From Paracoccaceae bacterium (GTDB taxonomy: Bacteria; Pseudomonadota; Alphaproteobacteria; Rhodobacterales; Rhodobacteraceae): a DNA stretch of 19,464 bases. The position numbers were made by a program, and so were the translations under genes. Every line of letters starts with the position of its first letter. Within the stretch, counting starts at the first letter, position 1. The stretch covers positions 1 through 19,464 of the forward strand of contig JALQYS010000399.1 of NCBI GenBank assembly GCA_023254015.1, read 5' to 3'. Shown here in pieces: positions 7,739 through 15,217 of this stretch. Under the pieces are notes generated by a model that saw nothing but the letters and a program-made list of their open reading frames with translations, searched no databases and had not been told where the DNA came from.

Positions 7739-8000
7739 AATGCTACTCCACAAGGCAAAGGGGAATGGAAACAGGAATGGCCCTGATGGGGCTGTGTTGC
7801 CGGACAGGCTCCTGCCGGGCAAGGCTTGATGCGCTTTCATCCCCCGATTGCAGATAAGCTTTCGTTTATCGCCGGCTTCAGGTCTGCGGGTTATGCCGCC
7901 AACCCGGTTGCGGGCGACCGGCGGGGGAAATGCCGGGCAAAGCCTTGCAGGACCGGGGACGGGGGGCTAAACGATGCCAAACGCATCCTGAGGTCCGCAC
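7739..8000. promoter_or_regulatory. Divergent intergenic region between the RTX gene and gatC
   Basis: These 262 bases must hold the promoters of both divergent genes. I see an inverted repeat, GATAA (7853-7857) with TTATC (7866-7870), and two imperfect copies of the string TGCCGGGCAAGGCTTG (7813-7828) and TGCCGGGCAAAGCCTTG (7931-7947). A weak gatC promoter candidate is TTGCAG (7945-7950), 17 bases, TAAACG (7968-7973). None of these is decisive. Confidence 0.3.
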
Positions 8001-8288
8001 ATGTCCATCGACATCGACACCGCCCGCAAGGTGGCCAAGCTGGCGCGCATCCGCGTCGAAGAGGCCGCCCTGCCCGATCTGGCCCGCGAATTGTCGGGTA
8101 TTCTGGGCTTCATGGAGCAGTTGAACGAGGTGAACGTCGACGGGGTGGAGCCGATGACCTCGGTCACCCCGATGCGGCTGAAACGGCGGGCCGATGTGGT
8201 GACGGATGGCAACATCCAGGCGCAGGTGCTCAAAAACGCCCCCGACGCACGCGAGGGCTTTTTCGCCGTTCCGAAGGTTGTGGAGTAA
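8001..8288 (+). CDS. gatC: Asp-tRNA(Asn)/Glu-tRNA(Gln) amidotransferase subunit GatC
   Basis: GatC is the small subunit that wraps around and stabilises GatA and GatB in the GatCAB amidotransferase, which converts mischarged Glu-tRNA(Gln) and/or Asp-tRNA(Asn) to the correct amidated form. The 95-residue product is full length, with the typical N-terminal VAKLARI helix, the LSGILGFMEQLNEVN helix, the VEPM block and the conserved C-terminal end APDAREGFFAVPKVVE. GAGG lies seven bases before ATG. gatA follows after six bases. gatB is not in the window. Confidence 0.97.
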   Translation: MSIDIDTARKVAKLARIRVEEAALPDLARELSGILGFMEQLNEVNVDGVEPMTSVTPMRLKRRADVVTDGNIQAQVLKNAPDAREGFFAVPKVVE

Positions 8289-8294
8289 GCGCAG

Positions 8295-9779
8295 ATGACC
8301 ACCCCGAACAGCTGGACCATTGCCGCCGCCCGCGATGCCCTGCGCAAGGGCGAGATTTCCGCCGTCGATCTGACCATGTCCTGCCTGACGGCGATGGACG
8401 CGGGCGACGCGCTGAACGCCTTTGTGCACAAGACCCCCGAAATCGCGCTGGAACAGGCGCGCGCTGCCGACGCGCGGCTGAAAGCCGACAAGGAGGCGCC
8501 TGCAATGTGCGGCATTCCCCTTGGCATCAAGGATCTGTTCTGCACCAAGGGCGTGCCGTCTCAGGCCGGGTCGAACATCCTCAAAGGCTTCAAGCCGGAA
8601 TATGAATCCACCGTGACGTCCAAGCTGTTTGGTGCCGGTGCGGTGATGCTGGGCAAGGTCAGCATGGACGAATTCGCCATGGGCTCGTCCAATGAAACCG
8701 CCTGCTATGGCCCTGCCGTCAGCCCGTGGAAGATCGACGACCGGCGGCTGACCCCGGGCGGGTCTTCGGGCGGGTCGGCCGCCGCCGTGGCGGCTGACCT
8801 CTGCCTTGCCGCCACCGGCACCGATACCGGCGGCTCCATCCGCCAGCCGGCCGCCTTTACCGGCATCACCGGCATCAAGCCGACCTATGGCCGCGTCAGC
8901 CGCTGGGGCATCATCGCCTATGCCTCTTCGCTGGATCAGGCCGGACCGATGACCAAATCCGTGCGCGATGCGGCGATCTTCCTTGCCGCCATGTCGGGCC
9001 ATGACCCCAAGGATTCGACCAGCGCCGACATCCCGGTGCCCGATTTCGAGGCGGCGCTGACCGGCGACATCCGCGGCAAGAAGATCGGCATCCCGCGCGA
9101 ATACCGTCTGGACGGCATCCCGGCCGAGATTGACGCGCTGTGGCAAAAGGGCATCGAGATGCTGCGCGATGCCGGGGCCGAGATCGTCGACATCTCGCTG
9201 CCGCATACCAAATACGCGCTGCCGGCCTATTACGTCATCGCGCCGGCCGAAGCCTCGTCGAACCTCGCCCGTTATGACGGGGTGCGCTATGGTCACCGCG
9301 CCAAGCTGGCCGCCGGCGATGGCATCACCGAGATGTATGAAAAGACCCGCGCCGAAGGCTTTGGCAAAGAGGTGCAGCGCCGGATCATGGTGGGCACCTA
9401 TGTGCTGTCGGCAGGTTTCTACGACGCCTATTACAACCGCGCCCGCAAGGTGCGCGCGCTTATCAAGCGCGACTTTGAACAGGCCTTTGCCGCGGGTGTC
9501 GATTGCATCCTGACGCCCGCCACGCCGTCCTCGGCCTTCGGGCTGGGCGAGATGGGCAGTGCCGATCCGGTCGAGATGTATCTGAACGATGTGTTCACCA
9601 TCACCGTCAACCTTGCCGGCCTGCCCGGTGTGTCGGTTCCGGTCGGCCTGGATCAGAAGGGCCTGCCCCTTGGCCTGCAACTGATCGGGCGGCCGTGGGA
9701 AGAGGGTGATCTGCTCAATCACGCCTATGTGCTGGAACGCGCGGCGGGCTTTGTTTCCAAGCCGCAGAAATGGTGGTAA
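8295..9779 (+). CDS. gatA: Asp-tRNA(Asn)/Glu-tRNA(Gln) amidotransferase subunit GatA
   Basis: GatA is the glutaminase subunit that frees ammonia from glutamine and channels it to GatB. The 494-residue protein is complete. The amidase-signature catalytic triad is readable as Lys79 (GIPLGIKD), cis-Ser157 in PGGSSGGSAAAVA and nucleophile Ser181 in TGTDTGGSIRQPA, with the standard 24-residue gap between the two Ser. The C-terminal VSVPVGLDQKGLPLGLQLIG block is typical. It forms an operon with gatC. A weak GC hairpin (9778-9783 with 9793-9798) follows the stop, and a lipoprotein gene comes next. Confidence 0.97.
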   Translation: MTTPNSWTIAAARDALRKGEISAVDLTMSCLTAMDAGDALNAFVHKTPEIALEQARAADARLKADKEAPAMCGIPLGIKDLFCTKGVPSQAGSNILKGFKPEYESTVTSKLFGAGAVMLGKVSMDEFAMGSSNETACYGPAVSPWKIDDRRLTPGGSSGGSAAAVAADLCLAATGTDTGGSIRQPAAFTGITGIKPTYGRVSRWGIIAYASSLDQAGPMTKSVRDAAIFLAAMSGHDPKDSTSADIPVPDFEAALTGDIRGKKIGIPREYRLDGIPAEIDALWQKGIEMLRDAGAEIVDISLPHTKYALPAYYVIAPAEASSNLARYDGVRYGHRAKLAAGDGITEMYEKTRAEGFGKEVQRRIMVGTYVLSAGFYDAYYNRARKVRALIKRDFEQAFAAGVDCILTPATPSSAFGLGEMGSADPVEMYLNDVFTITVNLAGLPGVSVPVGLDQKGLPLGLQLIGRPWEEGDLLNHAYVLERAAGFVSKPQKWW

Positions 9780-9817
9780 GGGGCCGCAAAACCCCCTTCA
9801 CCGCTGGAATGGAACCG

Positions 9818-10609
9818 ATGCGATTTCTGCCTTTTGTCGTTGCGGCCCTTGGCCTTGCTGCCTGCACACCGCAGGTGCCTGATTCGGGGGCAGGCGTGGG
9901 CTTTGGCGATTACAACTCTTACGTCCGCAACGCCCCGCCCGTGCCGGCGGCGCCGCTTGACCCGATGAACGTCCAGACGCCGGCCCCTGCGGCCCCGGCC
10001 TCGGGCTTTTCGCCGGCGGCGGCAGCCGCGGCGATCGATCGGGCTACGGGCACCGCGCCCGCCACGGGGGCTGTGATCGGGGCCGCGCCCGCGCCCATGG
10101 CCAGCACATTGGCGCCCGCGCCTATGGCAGCCGCGCCGCTGGATGCCAATGGCCAGAAACCCCGGGGCAACGCTCCGGCCGGGATCAAGGAAGAATCGGG
10201 CGAGATGGTGCATGCCAACCCCGGCATCTCGGACGAACAGGATTTCCAGGCCGTCAGCACCCGCGAGACCATTCAGAGCGACGCTGAACGCATCGCGCGC
10301 AACCGCGCGCAATACCAGATCGATCAGCCCGGCGCCTTGCCCGAACGGCCCGCCGATGCCGGCGCTTCGCCCGCGATCCAGTTTGCGCTGTCCACCCGCC
10401 ATCCTGTGGGCACCCAGGTCTACAACCGCAGCGGCATGCACCTGCGCGACCCGCAGGCGGCCTGCCAGAAATATGCCTCGGCCATGGAAGCGCAGGAAGA
10501 GTTCCTGGCGGCGGGCGGGCCAGAGCGCGACCGGCGCGGCATCGATCCTGACGGGGATGGCTATGCCTGCGGCTGGGATCCGTCTCCCTTCCGCGCCGCC
10601 TTGCAGTGA
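9818..10609 (+). CDS. Lipoprotein with Pro/Ala-rich linker and C-terminal Excalibur-type Ca-binding motif
   Basis: This 263-residue protein starts with a lipoprotein signal, MRFLPFVVAALGLAAC, giving lipidation at Cys16. A low-complexity Ala/Pro-rich stretch covers roughly residues 40-110, suggesting an extended reach into the periplasm. The last 30 residues carry DPDGDGYAC (243-251), the EF-hand-like DxDxDGxxC signature of Excalibur domains, and a second Cys earlier (QAACQKY) may pair with the motif Cys. Excalibur domains are often linked to extracellular or cell-wall proteins. ATG 9818 places the signal peptide correctly; the frame is open further upstream to 9770. The stop overlaps the GTG of the amidase gene, hinting at a shared task at the peptidoglycan. 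Confidence 0.8.
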   Translation: MRFLPFVVAALGLAACTPQVPDSGAGVGFGDYNSYVRNAPPVPAAPLDPMNVQTPAPAAPASGFSPAAAAAAIDRATGTAPATGAVIGAAPAPMASTLAPAPMAAAPLDANGQKPRGNAPAGIKEESGEMVHANPGISDEQDFQAVSTRETIQSDAERIARNRAQYQIDQPGALPERPADAGASPAIQFALSTRHPVGTQVYNRSGMHLRDPQAACQKYASAMEAQEEFLAAGGPERDRRGIDPDGDGYACGWDPSPFRAALQ

Positions 10610-11244
10610 CCTTTCCTTCACCGAATTTCGGCGACCGGCGCGGCGGGGCGACCCCCTCGCTGGTCGTCCTGCATTACACGGCGATATCCTGTGAAGCGGC
10701 GCGCGCCCGGCTGTGCGATCCGGAGGCCGAGGTTTCGGCGCATTGGCTGATTTCGCAAACCGGCGAGGCCGAGGCCTTGGTGGACGAGCGGCATCGTGCC
10801 TGGCATGCCGGGGCAGGGGGCTGGGCTGGCCTTGATGACGTCAACAGCCATTCCATCGGCATCGAACTGGCCAATGACGGCACGCAACCCTTCGCCGAAC
10901 CTCAGATGGCCGCGTTGGAGCGGTTGCTGGCGGCAATCATGGCGCGGTGGAATATCCCGGCGCATCGGGTGATCGGCCATTCCGACATGGCCCCCAGCCG
11001 CAAATCCGACCCCGGTCGGCATTTCGACTGGCGGCGTCTGGCGCTGCAGGGCCTGTCGGTCTGGCCAGAACCGGCCGCGGAGGCGCCACTGGCCGCCAGC
11101 CTGACGGCCTTTGGCTATCCCGACGCCCCGGACGACGTCCGCCTGATCGCCTTTCGCCTGCGGTTCCGGCCCTGGGCCTGCGGACCGGAAGATGCGACCG
11201 ACCGCGCCCTGGCTGCCGGGTTGGTGGCACGGTCTCCGGTGTAA
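10606..11244 (+). CDS. N-acetylmuramoyl-L-alanine amidase (amidase_2, AmiD-like)
   Basis: This 212-residue zinc amidase should cleave the bond between N-acetylmuramic acid and L-Ala in peptidoglycan or muropeptides. The zinc ligands expected for the family are visible: His23 (VVLHYTA), His125 (VIGHSDMAP) and Asp135 (RKSDPG). The conserved HSIGIELAN block (82-90) and AWHAG also fit. A C-terminal extension after WRRLALQGL (142-150) resembles the peptidoglycan-binding-like tail of AmiD proteins. There is no signal peptide, so it may act in cytoplasmic muropeptide recycling, as AmpD does, or use another route. It starts with GTG overlapping the TGA of the lipoprotein gene. Confidence 0.9.
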   Translation: MTFPSPNFGDRRGGATPSLVVLHYTAISCEAARARLCDPEAEVSAHWLISQTGEAEALVDERHRAWHAGAGGWAGLDDVNSHSIGIELANDGTQPFAEPQMAALERLLAAIMARWNIPAHRVIGHSDMAPSRKSDPGRHFDWRRLALQGLSVWPEPAAEAPLAASLTAFGYPDAPDDVRLIAFRLRFRPWACGPEDATDRALAAGLVARSPV

Positions 11245-11459
11245 GCGCCCCTCATCGAGCGCGTGCCGCGCACTCTTCGGGGGCCCTACCTTGCGCCGGA
11301 CCGCGCGTCATCCGCCGCAGCAAGGCCCGGCCAAGGGCGCTGTGGGGGACGACCGAGGCCGTCATGGCAATCGCGCTGCCCTCAACCGTGACAAGGATCA
11401 CCACGTCCAGATGGCGGTCGCGCCCGGTCAGGGGCAGCGCGGTCGGCAAGCTTGTGCCC

Positions 11460-11488
11460 TTGTCGTAGGGCCGGAACTGGGCTATCCC
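11460..11488 (+). promoter_or_regulatory. Putative rnpB promoter
   Basis: TTGTCG (11460-11465) and TATCCC (11483-11488) are 17 bases apart, and the -10-like box ends seven bases before the predicted 5' end of the RNase P RNA. The -35 matches four of six and the -10 three of six consensus positions, so the main support is position. The 250 bases between the amidase stop and rnpB hold nothing else I can name. Confidence 0.35.
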
Positions 11489-11494
11489 GCCCTT

Positions 11495-11888
11495 TGCGCG
11501 GAGGGCTGGATGACCGCGGGGCGATTGCCTCGAGGAAAGTCCGGACTCCATGAAGGAAGGGTGCCGGGTAACGCCCGGCGGGGGCAACCCCAGGGAAAGC
11601 GCCACAGAGAACGAGACCGCCCTGCATGCAGGGTAAGGGTGAAACGGTGGGGTAAGAGCCCACCGCGGGCCTGGCAACAGGACTGGCACGGCAAGCCCCA
11701 CCCGGAGCAATGCCGAATAGGGACCCCGCGTGGAAAGGTCCGCATGTGCGGAGACCTCCACAGGGACACTTCAGCCCAGGGGTCCGGGTTGGCAGCTTGA
11801 CCGCCCCGGCAACGGGTGCGGCAGAGGAATGGTCATCCAGAGGGGGCAACCCCTTGGACAGAATCCGGCTTACAGGCCCTCCGCGCAA
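11495..11888 (+). ncRNA. rnpB: RNase P RNA (bacterial type A)
   Basis: This is the catalytic RNA that removes 5' leaders from tRNA precursors. The P1 helix closes perfectly: GCGCGGAGGGC (11496-11506) with GCCCUCCGCGC (11876-11886). Conserved region I, GAGGAAAGUCCGGAC, is at 11532-11546. The matching 3' core, ACAGAAUCCGGCUUACA, is at 11858-11874; together they form P4. AGAGGAAUGG (11823-11832) and the GGUAA/GUGAAA elements of the middle domains are also present. Length of about 390 nucleotides and the GC-rich stems fit alphaproteobacterial RNase P RNAs. The ends are set to within a few bases only. No clear T-tract terminator follows; a 5-bp hairpin lies at 11894-11908. Confidence 0.97.
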
Positions 11889-11977
11889 TTTACCTTTCCC
11901 GGCGAAAGCCATGGCGATTTGCCAAAAGATGATGAATAGTTTGAACCAATTGCAAATGGTTCCCCGGTTCTTCCACG

Positions 11978-13171
11978 ATGCCCAAAGCCAAACCCAAGCC
12001 CAACGCCCCTGCCGAAAAGGTCATCGTCGCCTGCATGCGCGATGAGGCCCTCTTCGTGGTGGAATGGGTGGCCCACCATCTGGCGCTGGGGTTTGACCGC
12101 ATTGTCGTCTATACCAACGATTGCTCGGACGGGACCGACCGGCTGCTGGATGCCATGGCGGGCTTTCTTCCGGTGGAACATTACGACAATCCCGGCCCCT
12201 ATCCCGCAGGCACCATCCAGAAACAGGCGCTGGAGATGGCGTTTCAACTGCCGCAGGTGCGGCAGGCGGCCTGGGTTCTGCACATCGATGCCGATGAATA
12301 CCTGAACGTCGAGGTTGGCAAGCGCCGCATCGATGACCTGATCGCTCTTTATCCCGAGGTGGATGCCATCGCGATCCAGTGGCGGCATTTCGGCAGCTCG
12401 GGGGTGGCGGAATGGCGGGGCGGGTCGGTGGTGGAGACCTTCACCCGGTGTGAGCGTGACGTGCCCGTGCCGGGGGCGGCGGCGCAGGTGGGGTTCAAGA
12501 CCCTGTTCCGGCCGCAGAAGTTCAAGATGATGGGCGTGCATACGCCGAAACTGCCCTGGCGCAAGCGGGTGCCGGTGGTGGTCAATACGGCCGGCGTGCC
12601 GATGCCGGTCGATGCGCTGATGTCCAAGCGCAAGTCGGGCTATGCGGTGGAGGCCGCGCAGTGCACCTGGGCCAATGCCAGCCTGCATCATCACCATGTC
12701 AAAGCCGATGACCTGCATCTGCTGAAACATTCGCGCGGCGATGCCAACGGGCGCAAGAACCGCAAGCGGGTGATCGGGTCGGATTTCTACCGGCTGGTCA
12801 ATCGCAACGAGGTGGAAAGCAAATCGCTTCTGCGCTTCCGCCCGGCGGTGATTCCCTATGAGGCGCAGATTCGCGGCCTGCCGCGGGTGGCTGAACTGGA
12901 AGCCGCCGCGATGGCCTGGTTCCGGGGGCGCTTTCAGGATGCGGTTGAGGGCCCGGCGCGTGCCGAGCAAGAGGACATCGCGCTGGACTGGCTGCGCGCC
13001 CGCATGGGCGAGCTGCGCCTTGCGGCTGGCGCCGAGGGCTTTGAAGCTGCCGCTTCGGCGTGGTTCAACAAACTGCTGGCGCGGCTCGACGAGGTGGACG
13101 AGGACGCCGATGAGCCCGGCCCCCGCGCCGAGGGGGGCGGAGACGAAGATGCGGCCCGGTCTGTGGCCTGA
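11978..13171 (+). CDS. Glycosyltransferase family 2-type protein
   Basis: This 397-residue protein begins with KVIVACMRDEALFVVEWVAHH, the start of the Glyco_tranf_2_4 type of GT-A domain common in Rhodobacteraceae. The metal/nucleotide-sugar motif is DAD (104-106) in HIDADEY. His-rich ASLHHHHVK (about residue 230) and SKRKSG are other family-like segments. There is no membrane segment, so it acts in the cytoplasm or at the membrane surface, probably on a surface polysaccharide or lipid; the sugar is unknown. The last 35 residues are very acidic and Gly-rich. The ribosome binding site is weak, and a 6-bp inverted repeat (GAACCA 11943-11948, TGGTTC 11957-11962) lies 15 bases before ATG. Confidence 0.82.
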   Translation: MPKAKPKPNAPAEKVIVACMRDEALFVVEWVAHHLALGFDRIVVYTNDCSDGTDRLLDAMAGFLPVEHYDNPGPYPAGTIQKQALEMAFQLPQVRQAAWVLHIDADEYLNVEVGKRRIDDLIALYPEVDAIAIQWRHFGSSGVAEWRGGSVVETFTRCERDVPVPGAAAQVGFKTLFRPQKFKMMGVHTPKLPWRKRVPVVVNTAGVPMPVDALMSKRKSGYAVEAAQCTWANASLHHHHVKADDLHLLKHSRGDANGRKNRKRVIGSDFYRLVNRNEVESKSLLRFRPAVIPYEAQIRGLPRVAELEAAAMAWFRGRFQDAVEGPARAEQEDIALDWLRARMGELRLAAGAEGFEAAASAWFNKLLARLDEVDEDADEPGPRAEGGGDEDAARSVA

Positions 13172-13174
13172 GCC

Positions 13175-13209
13175 GGGCAGAGTCGACGCTTTTGCTGTTG
13201 ACTCTGCCC
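13175..13209 (+). terminator. Strong stem-loop after the glycosyltransferase gene
   Basis: GGGCAGAGTCGAC (13175-13187) pairs with GTTGACTCTGCCC (13197-13209): 13 pairs including one G-U, with a nine-base loop. It starts three bases after the stop codon. No T-tract follows, so termination may be partial. The 3' arm contains TTGACT, a good -35 box for the next gene (rpmG). Confidence 0.5.
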
Positions 13210-13282
13210 GTGGCCTGCGTAAAAGGCGGGCTTCAAGGATTTTACCGGGGATGTCCGCTTCCCCGATGCAGGAGAGACGACC

Positions 13283-13450
13283 ATGGCCAAACCGGCGACG
13301 ATCAAGATCCGTCTGAACTCGACGGCTGGCACCGGGCACTTCTATGTGACCAAAAAGAACGCGCGCACCATGACCGAAAAGATGGTCGTGAAGAAGTACG
13401 CTCCCGTCAAGCGCGAGCACGTCGAATACAAGGAAGGCAAGATCAAGTAA
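13283..13450 (+). CDS. rpmG: 50S ribosomal protein bL33
   Basis: This 55-residue ribosomal protein reads MAKPATIKIRLNSTAGTGHF and continues through the typical YVTKKNART segment to a Lys-rich end, KEGKIK. It sits near the E-site of the large subunit. It has no Cys residues, so it is the zinc-free C-minus form. The start has a strong AGGAGA site (13270-13275). The leader holds a 6-bp hairpin (13246-13251 with 13260-13265) just before that site. A possible promoter is TTGACT (13199-13204) with TAAAAG (13220-13225), a short 15-base spacer. It is a single-gene unit closed by a strong terminator. Confidence 0.97.
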   Translation: MAKPATIKIRLNSTAGTGHFYVTKKNARTMTEKMVVKKYAPVKREHVEYKEGKIK

Positions 13451-13474
13451 GATCTGCCTTCTTCGTGACTTACG

Positions 13475-13509
13475 AAAACCGCGCCTGTTTGGGCGCGGTT
13501 TTGTTTTTT
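13475..13509 (+). terminator. Rho-independent terminator of rpmG
   Basis: A perfect 11-bp stem, AAAACCGCGCC (13475-13485) with GGCGCGGTTTT (13492-13502), closes a six-base loop. It is followed by G and six T, giving a classic intrinsic terminator 25 bases after the rpmG stop. Confidence 0.93.
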
Positions 13510-13517
13510 CCGGCCGG

Positions 13518-13553
13518 CTCATCGTCGCCCTTCGGGCGCTCTTCGCGGGGTGG
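13518..13553. repeat. Small palindromic intergenic element, copy 1
   Basis: This 36-base unit consists of CTCATCGTC, a hairpin GCCC-TTC-GGGC, then GCTC and a G-rich tail. It matches 26 of 36 bases of the segment at 19114-19149. The hairpin stem differs between copies in a compensating way, which suggests a dispersed structured repeat rather than chance. Confidence 0.4.
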
Positions 13554-13643
13554 CCCCCCGGGGTAAGCGCGAGCTTAGCTTGGCGGGCTTGACCTTGGGT
13601 TGCGGGGCTGTCCCCTTGGGGCCGGTAGAAACCCGGAGGCATC

Positions 13644-14337
13644 ATGGAACGGAATCACCGAGAAGAGCATTACGTCGCCCGCGTGGGCTGGCTCAGGGCG
13701 GCGGTTCTGGGGGCGAATGACGGCATCGTGTCGACCGCGTCGCTGATCGTGGGGGTGGCGGCGGCCTCGGGGCAGGCCGAGGTGCTGGTGGCCGGGGCCG
13801 CAGGGTTGGCGGCCGGGGCGCTGAGCATGGCGGCCGGCGAATATGTGTCGGTCAGCAGTCAGGCCGATACCGAACGGTCAGACACCGAGCGCGAGCGGGC
13901 CGAGCTGGCCGCCGATCCGCAGGAAGAATTGCGCGCGCTGGCGGGGATCTACGAGGACCGCGGGCTTGAGCCGGCCCTGGCCATGCAGGTCGCCGAGGCG
14001 CTGCACGCCAAGGATGCGCTGGGCGCGCATCTGCGCGATGAGTTGGGTTTTTCAGCGCATAGCGAGGCAAGACCGCTGGTCGCCGCCGGGGCCTCGGCCC
14101 TGACCTTTGCCGTTGGGGCGGCGCTGCCGCTGGCGGCGGCTGCGCTGGTGCCCGAGGCGGACATCACCCTGTGGGTCACCGTGCTGTCGCTGGTGTTTCT
14201 GGCGCTCTTGGGGGCCGTCGGGGCCAAGGCGGGGGGGCGCCCCCATCCTGCGCGCCGTGCTGCGCGTGACCTTCTGGGGGGCGGTGGCCATGGCTGTGAC
14301 GGCCGGCGTTGGAACGCTGTTTGGTGCGGTGGTGTGA
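13644..14337 (+). pseudogene. VIT1/CCC1 family Fe/Mn transporter, frame broken in a G7 run
   Basis: The gene starts at ATG 13644 after GGAGGC. It encodes an N-terminal membrane region with GWLRAAVLGANDGIVSTASL, the hallmark of vacuolar-iron-transporter (DUF125) proteins, then GALSMAAGEYVSVSSQ, an acidic cytoplasmic helix pair rich in Glu, and C-terminal membrane helices. These proteins move Fe2+ or Mn2+ out of the cytoplasm. After codon 198 the frame is wrong. Removing one G from the seven at 14231-14237 restores the expected tail GAPILRAVLRVTFWGAVAMA, ending with TGA at 14335-14337 and giving 230 residues, the usual size. As written, the frame runs on to 14465, through a terminator and antisense to the next gene. 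This could be a sequencing slip in a homopolymer, or a true or phase-variable frameshift. Confidence 0.85.
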
Positions 14338-14348
14338 CGGACAAGGAA

Positions 14349-14374
14349 AAAGGCCGGGGCTTGCCCCGGCCTTT
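14349..14374. terminator. Bidirectional terminator between the VIT and BI-1 genes
   Basis: AAAGGCCGGGG (14349-14359) pairs perfectly with CCCCGGCCTTT (14364-14374) around a CTTG loop. The A-rich 5' flank (AAAA from 14347) and the T-rich 3' side let it serve both convergent genes. Confidence 0.8.
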
Positions 14375-14401
14375 CGCTGTTCTGGTGCGGTGGCTTGCGC
14401 C

Positions 14402-15127
14402 TTATTCCTCGCGGTTGCCCAGGAATTGCAGCAGGAACATGAACATGTTGATGAAGTCCATGTAGAGGTTCAGCGCGCCCATGATGGCGGCCTTGCCCAG
14501 CCACTCCTGATCGCCATGCACGGCATGTTCGATATAGGTGTTCTTGATGTTCTGCGTGTCATAGGCGGTCAGACCGGCAAAGATCAGAACGCCGATCACC
14601 GAGATCGCAAAGGCCAGCGCGGACGAGGCCAGGAAGATGTTCACGATCGAGGCCACGATCAGACCGATCAGGCCCATGATCAGGAACGTGCCCATCCCCG
14701 ACAGGTCTTTCTTGGTCGTGTAGCCATAAAGCGACAGGCCGGCAAAGGCGATGGCGGTCACAAGGAAGGTTTGCGCGATCGAGGTGCCGGTGTAGACGGC
14801 AAAGATGAACGACAGCGACAGGCCCACGGCAGCGGCATAGACATAGAAGAACAGCTGCGCCGCGGCGACCGACAGGCGGTTGATCAGCGCGCCGAAGGCA
14901 AAGACCATGACCAGGGGCGCGAACATCACCACCCACTTCAGGGGCGAGCCGAAGACGACGCTCAACATCGCCTCATTGGTGCCGACGGCCCAGGCCACGC
15001 CTGCGGTGACAACCATGGCCACCGACATCAGGCCATAGACCTTGTTCATGTGGGCGCGAAGGCCCTCGTCAATCCGGGCCGCCTGGGCGGTGCCCACGCC
15101 GGACCGGATCGTGTCAAACTGTGCCAT
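14402..15127 (-). CDS. Bax inhibitor-1 (YccA/UPF0005) family membrane protein
   Basis: This 241-residue inner-membrane protein has about seven hydrophobic helices and the family's charged loops. It opens MAQFDTIRSGVGTAQAARID, then IDEGLRAHMNKVY just before the first helix, and ends with an amphipathic segment NLYMDFINMFMFLLQFLGNREE, as in other BI-1 proteins. Bacterial homologues act as pH-sensitive Ca2+ leak channels (BsYetJ) or interact with FtsH (YccA); which applies here is not known. The start at 15127 is set by GGAGG about six bases upstream. A good promoter lies at 15189-15217. It is a single-gene unit. Confidence 0.9.
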   Translation of the reverse strand: MAQFDTIRSGVGTAQAARIDEGLRAHMNKVYGLMSVAMVVTAGVAWAVGTNEAMLSVVFGSPLKWVVMFAPLVMVFAFGALINRLSVAAAQLFFYVYAAAVGLSLSFIFAVYTGTSIAQTFLVTAIAFAGLSLYGYTTKKDLSGMGTFLIMGLIGLIVASIVNIFLASSALAFAISVIGVLIFAGLTAYDTQNIKNTYIEHAVHGDQEWLGKAAIMGALNLYMDFINMFMFLLQFLGNREE

Positions 15128-15188
15128 GTAAAGCCTCCGATGTTTCTGGCAAGCGCTGCGGGACATGACCGCAACGCCTTATGCGCTG

Positions 15189-15217
15189 AATATCGGAAGG
15201 GCCTGGGGCGATTTCAA
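15189..15217 (-). promoter_or_regulatory. Predicted promoter of the BI-1 family gene
   Basis: On the minus strand TTGAAA (15212-15217) and GATATT (15189-15194) are 17 bases apart, matching the -35 at five of six and the -10 at four of six positions. The leader would be about 55 bases. A perfect 7-bp inverted repeat (15218-15224 with 15230-15236, five-base loop) directly abuts the -35 and may be an operator or the end of the upstream DUF1127 transcript. Confidence 0.45.

Noticed and set aside
7878..9722. Open frame of over 600 codons on the minus strand
   Set aside because: It is antisense to gatC and gatA, which are certain genes, and shows no recognisable motif.
11252..11494. Possible small minus-strand gene between the amidase gene and rnpB
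   Set aside because: The C-terminal stretch looks somewhat protein-like, but there is no ribosome binding site or family match, and the frame runs into rnpB and its promoter.
11870..13645. Open frame of about 590 codons on the minus strand
   Set aside because: It is antisense to the glycosyltransferase and rpmG genes and crosses the rpmG terminator.
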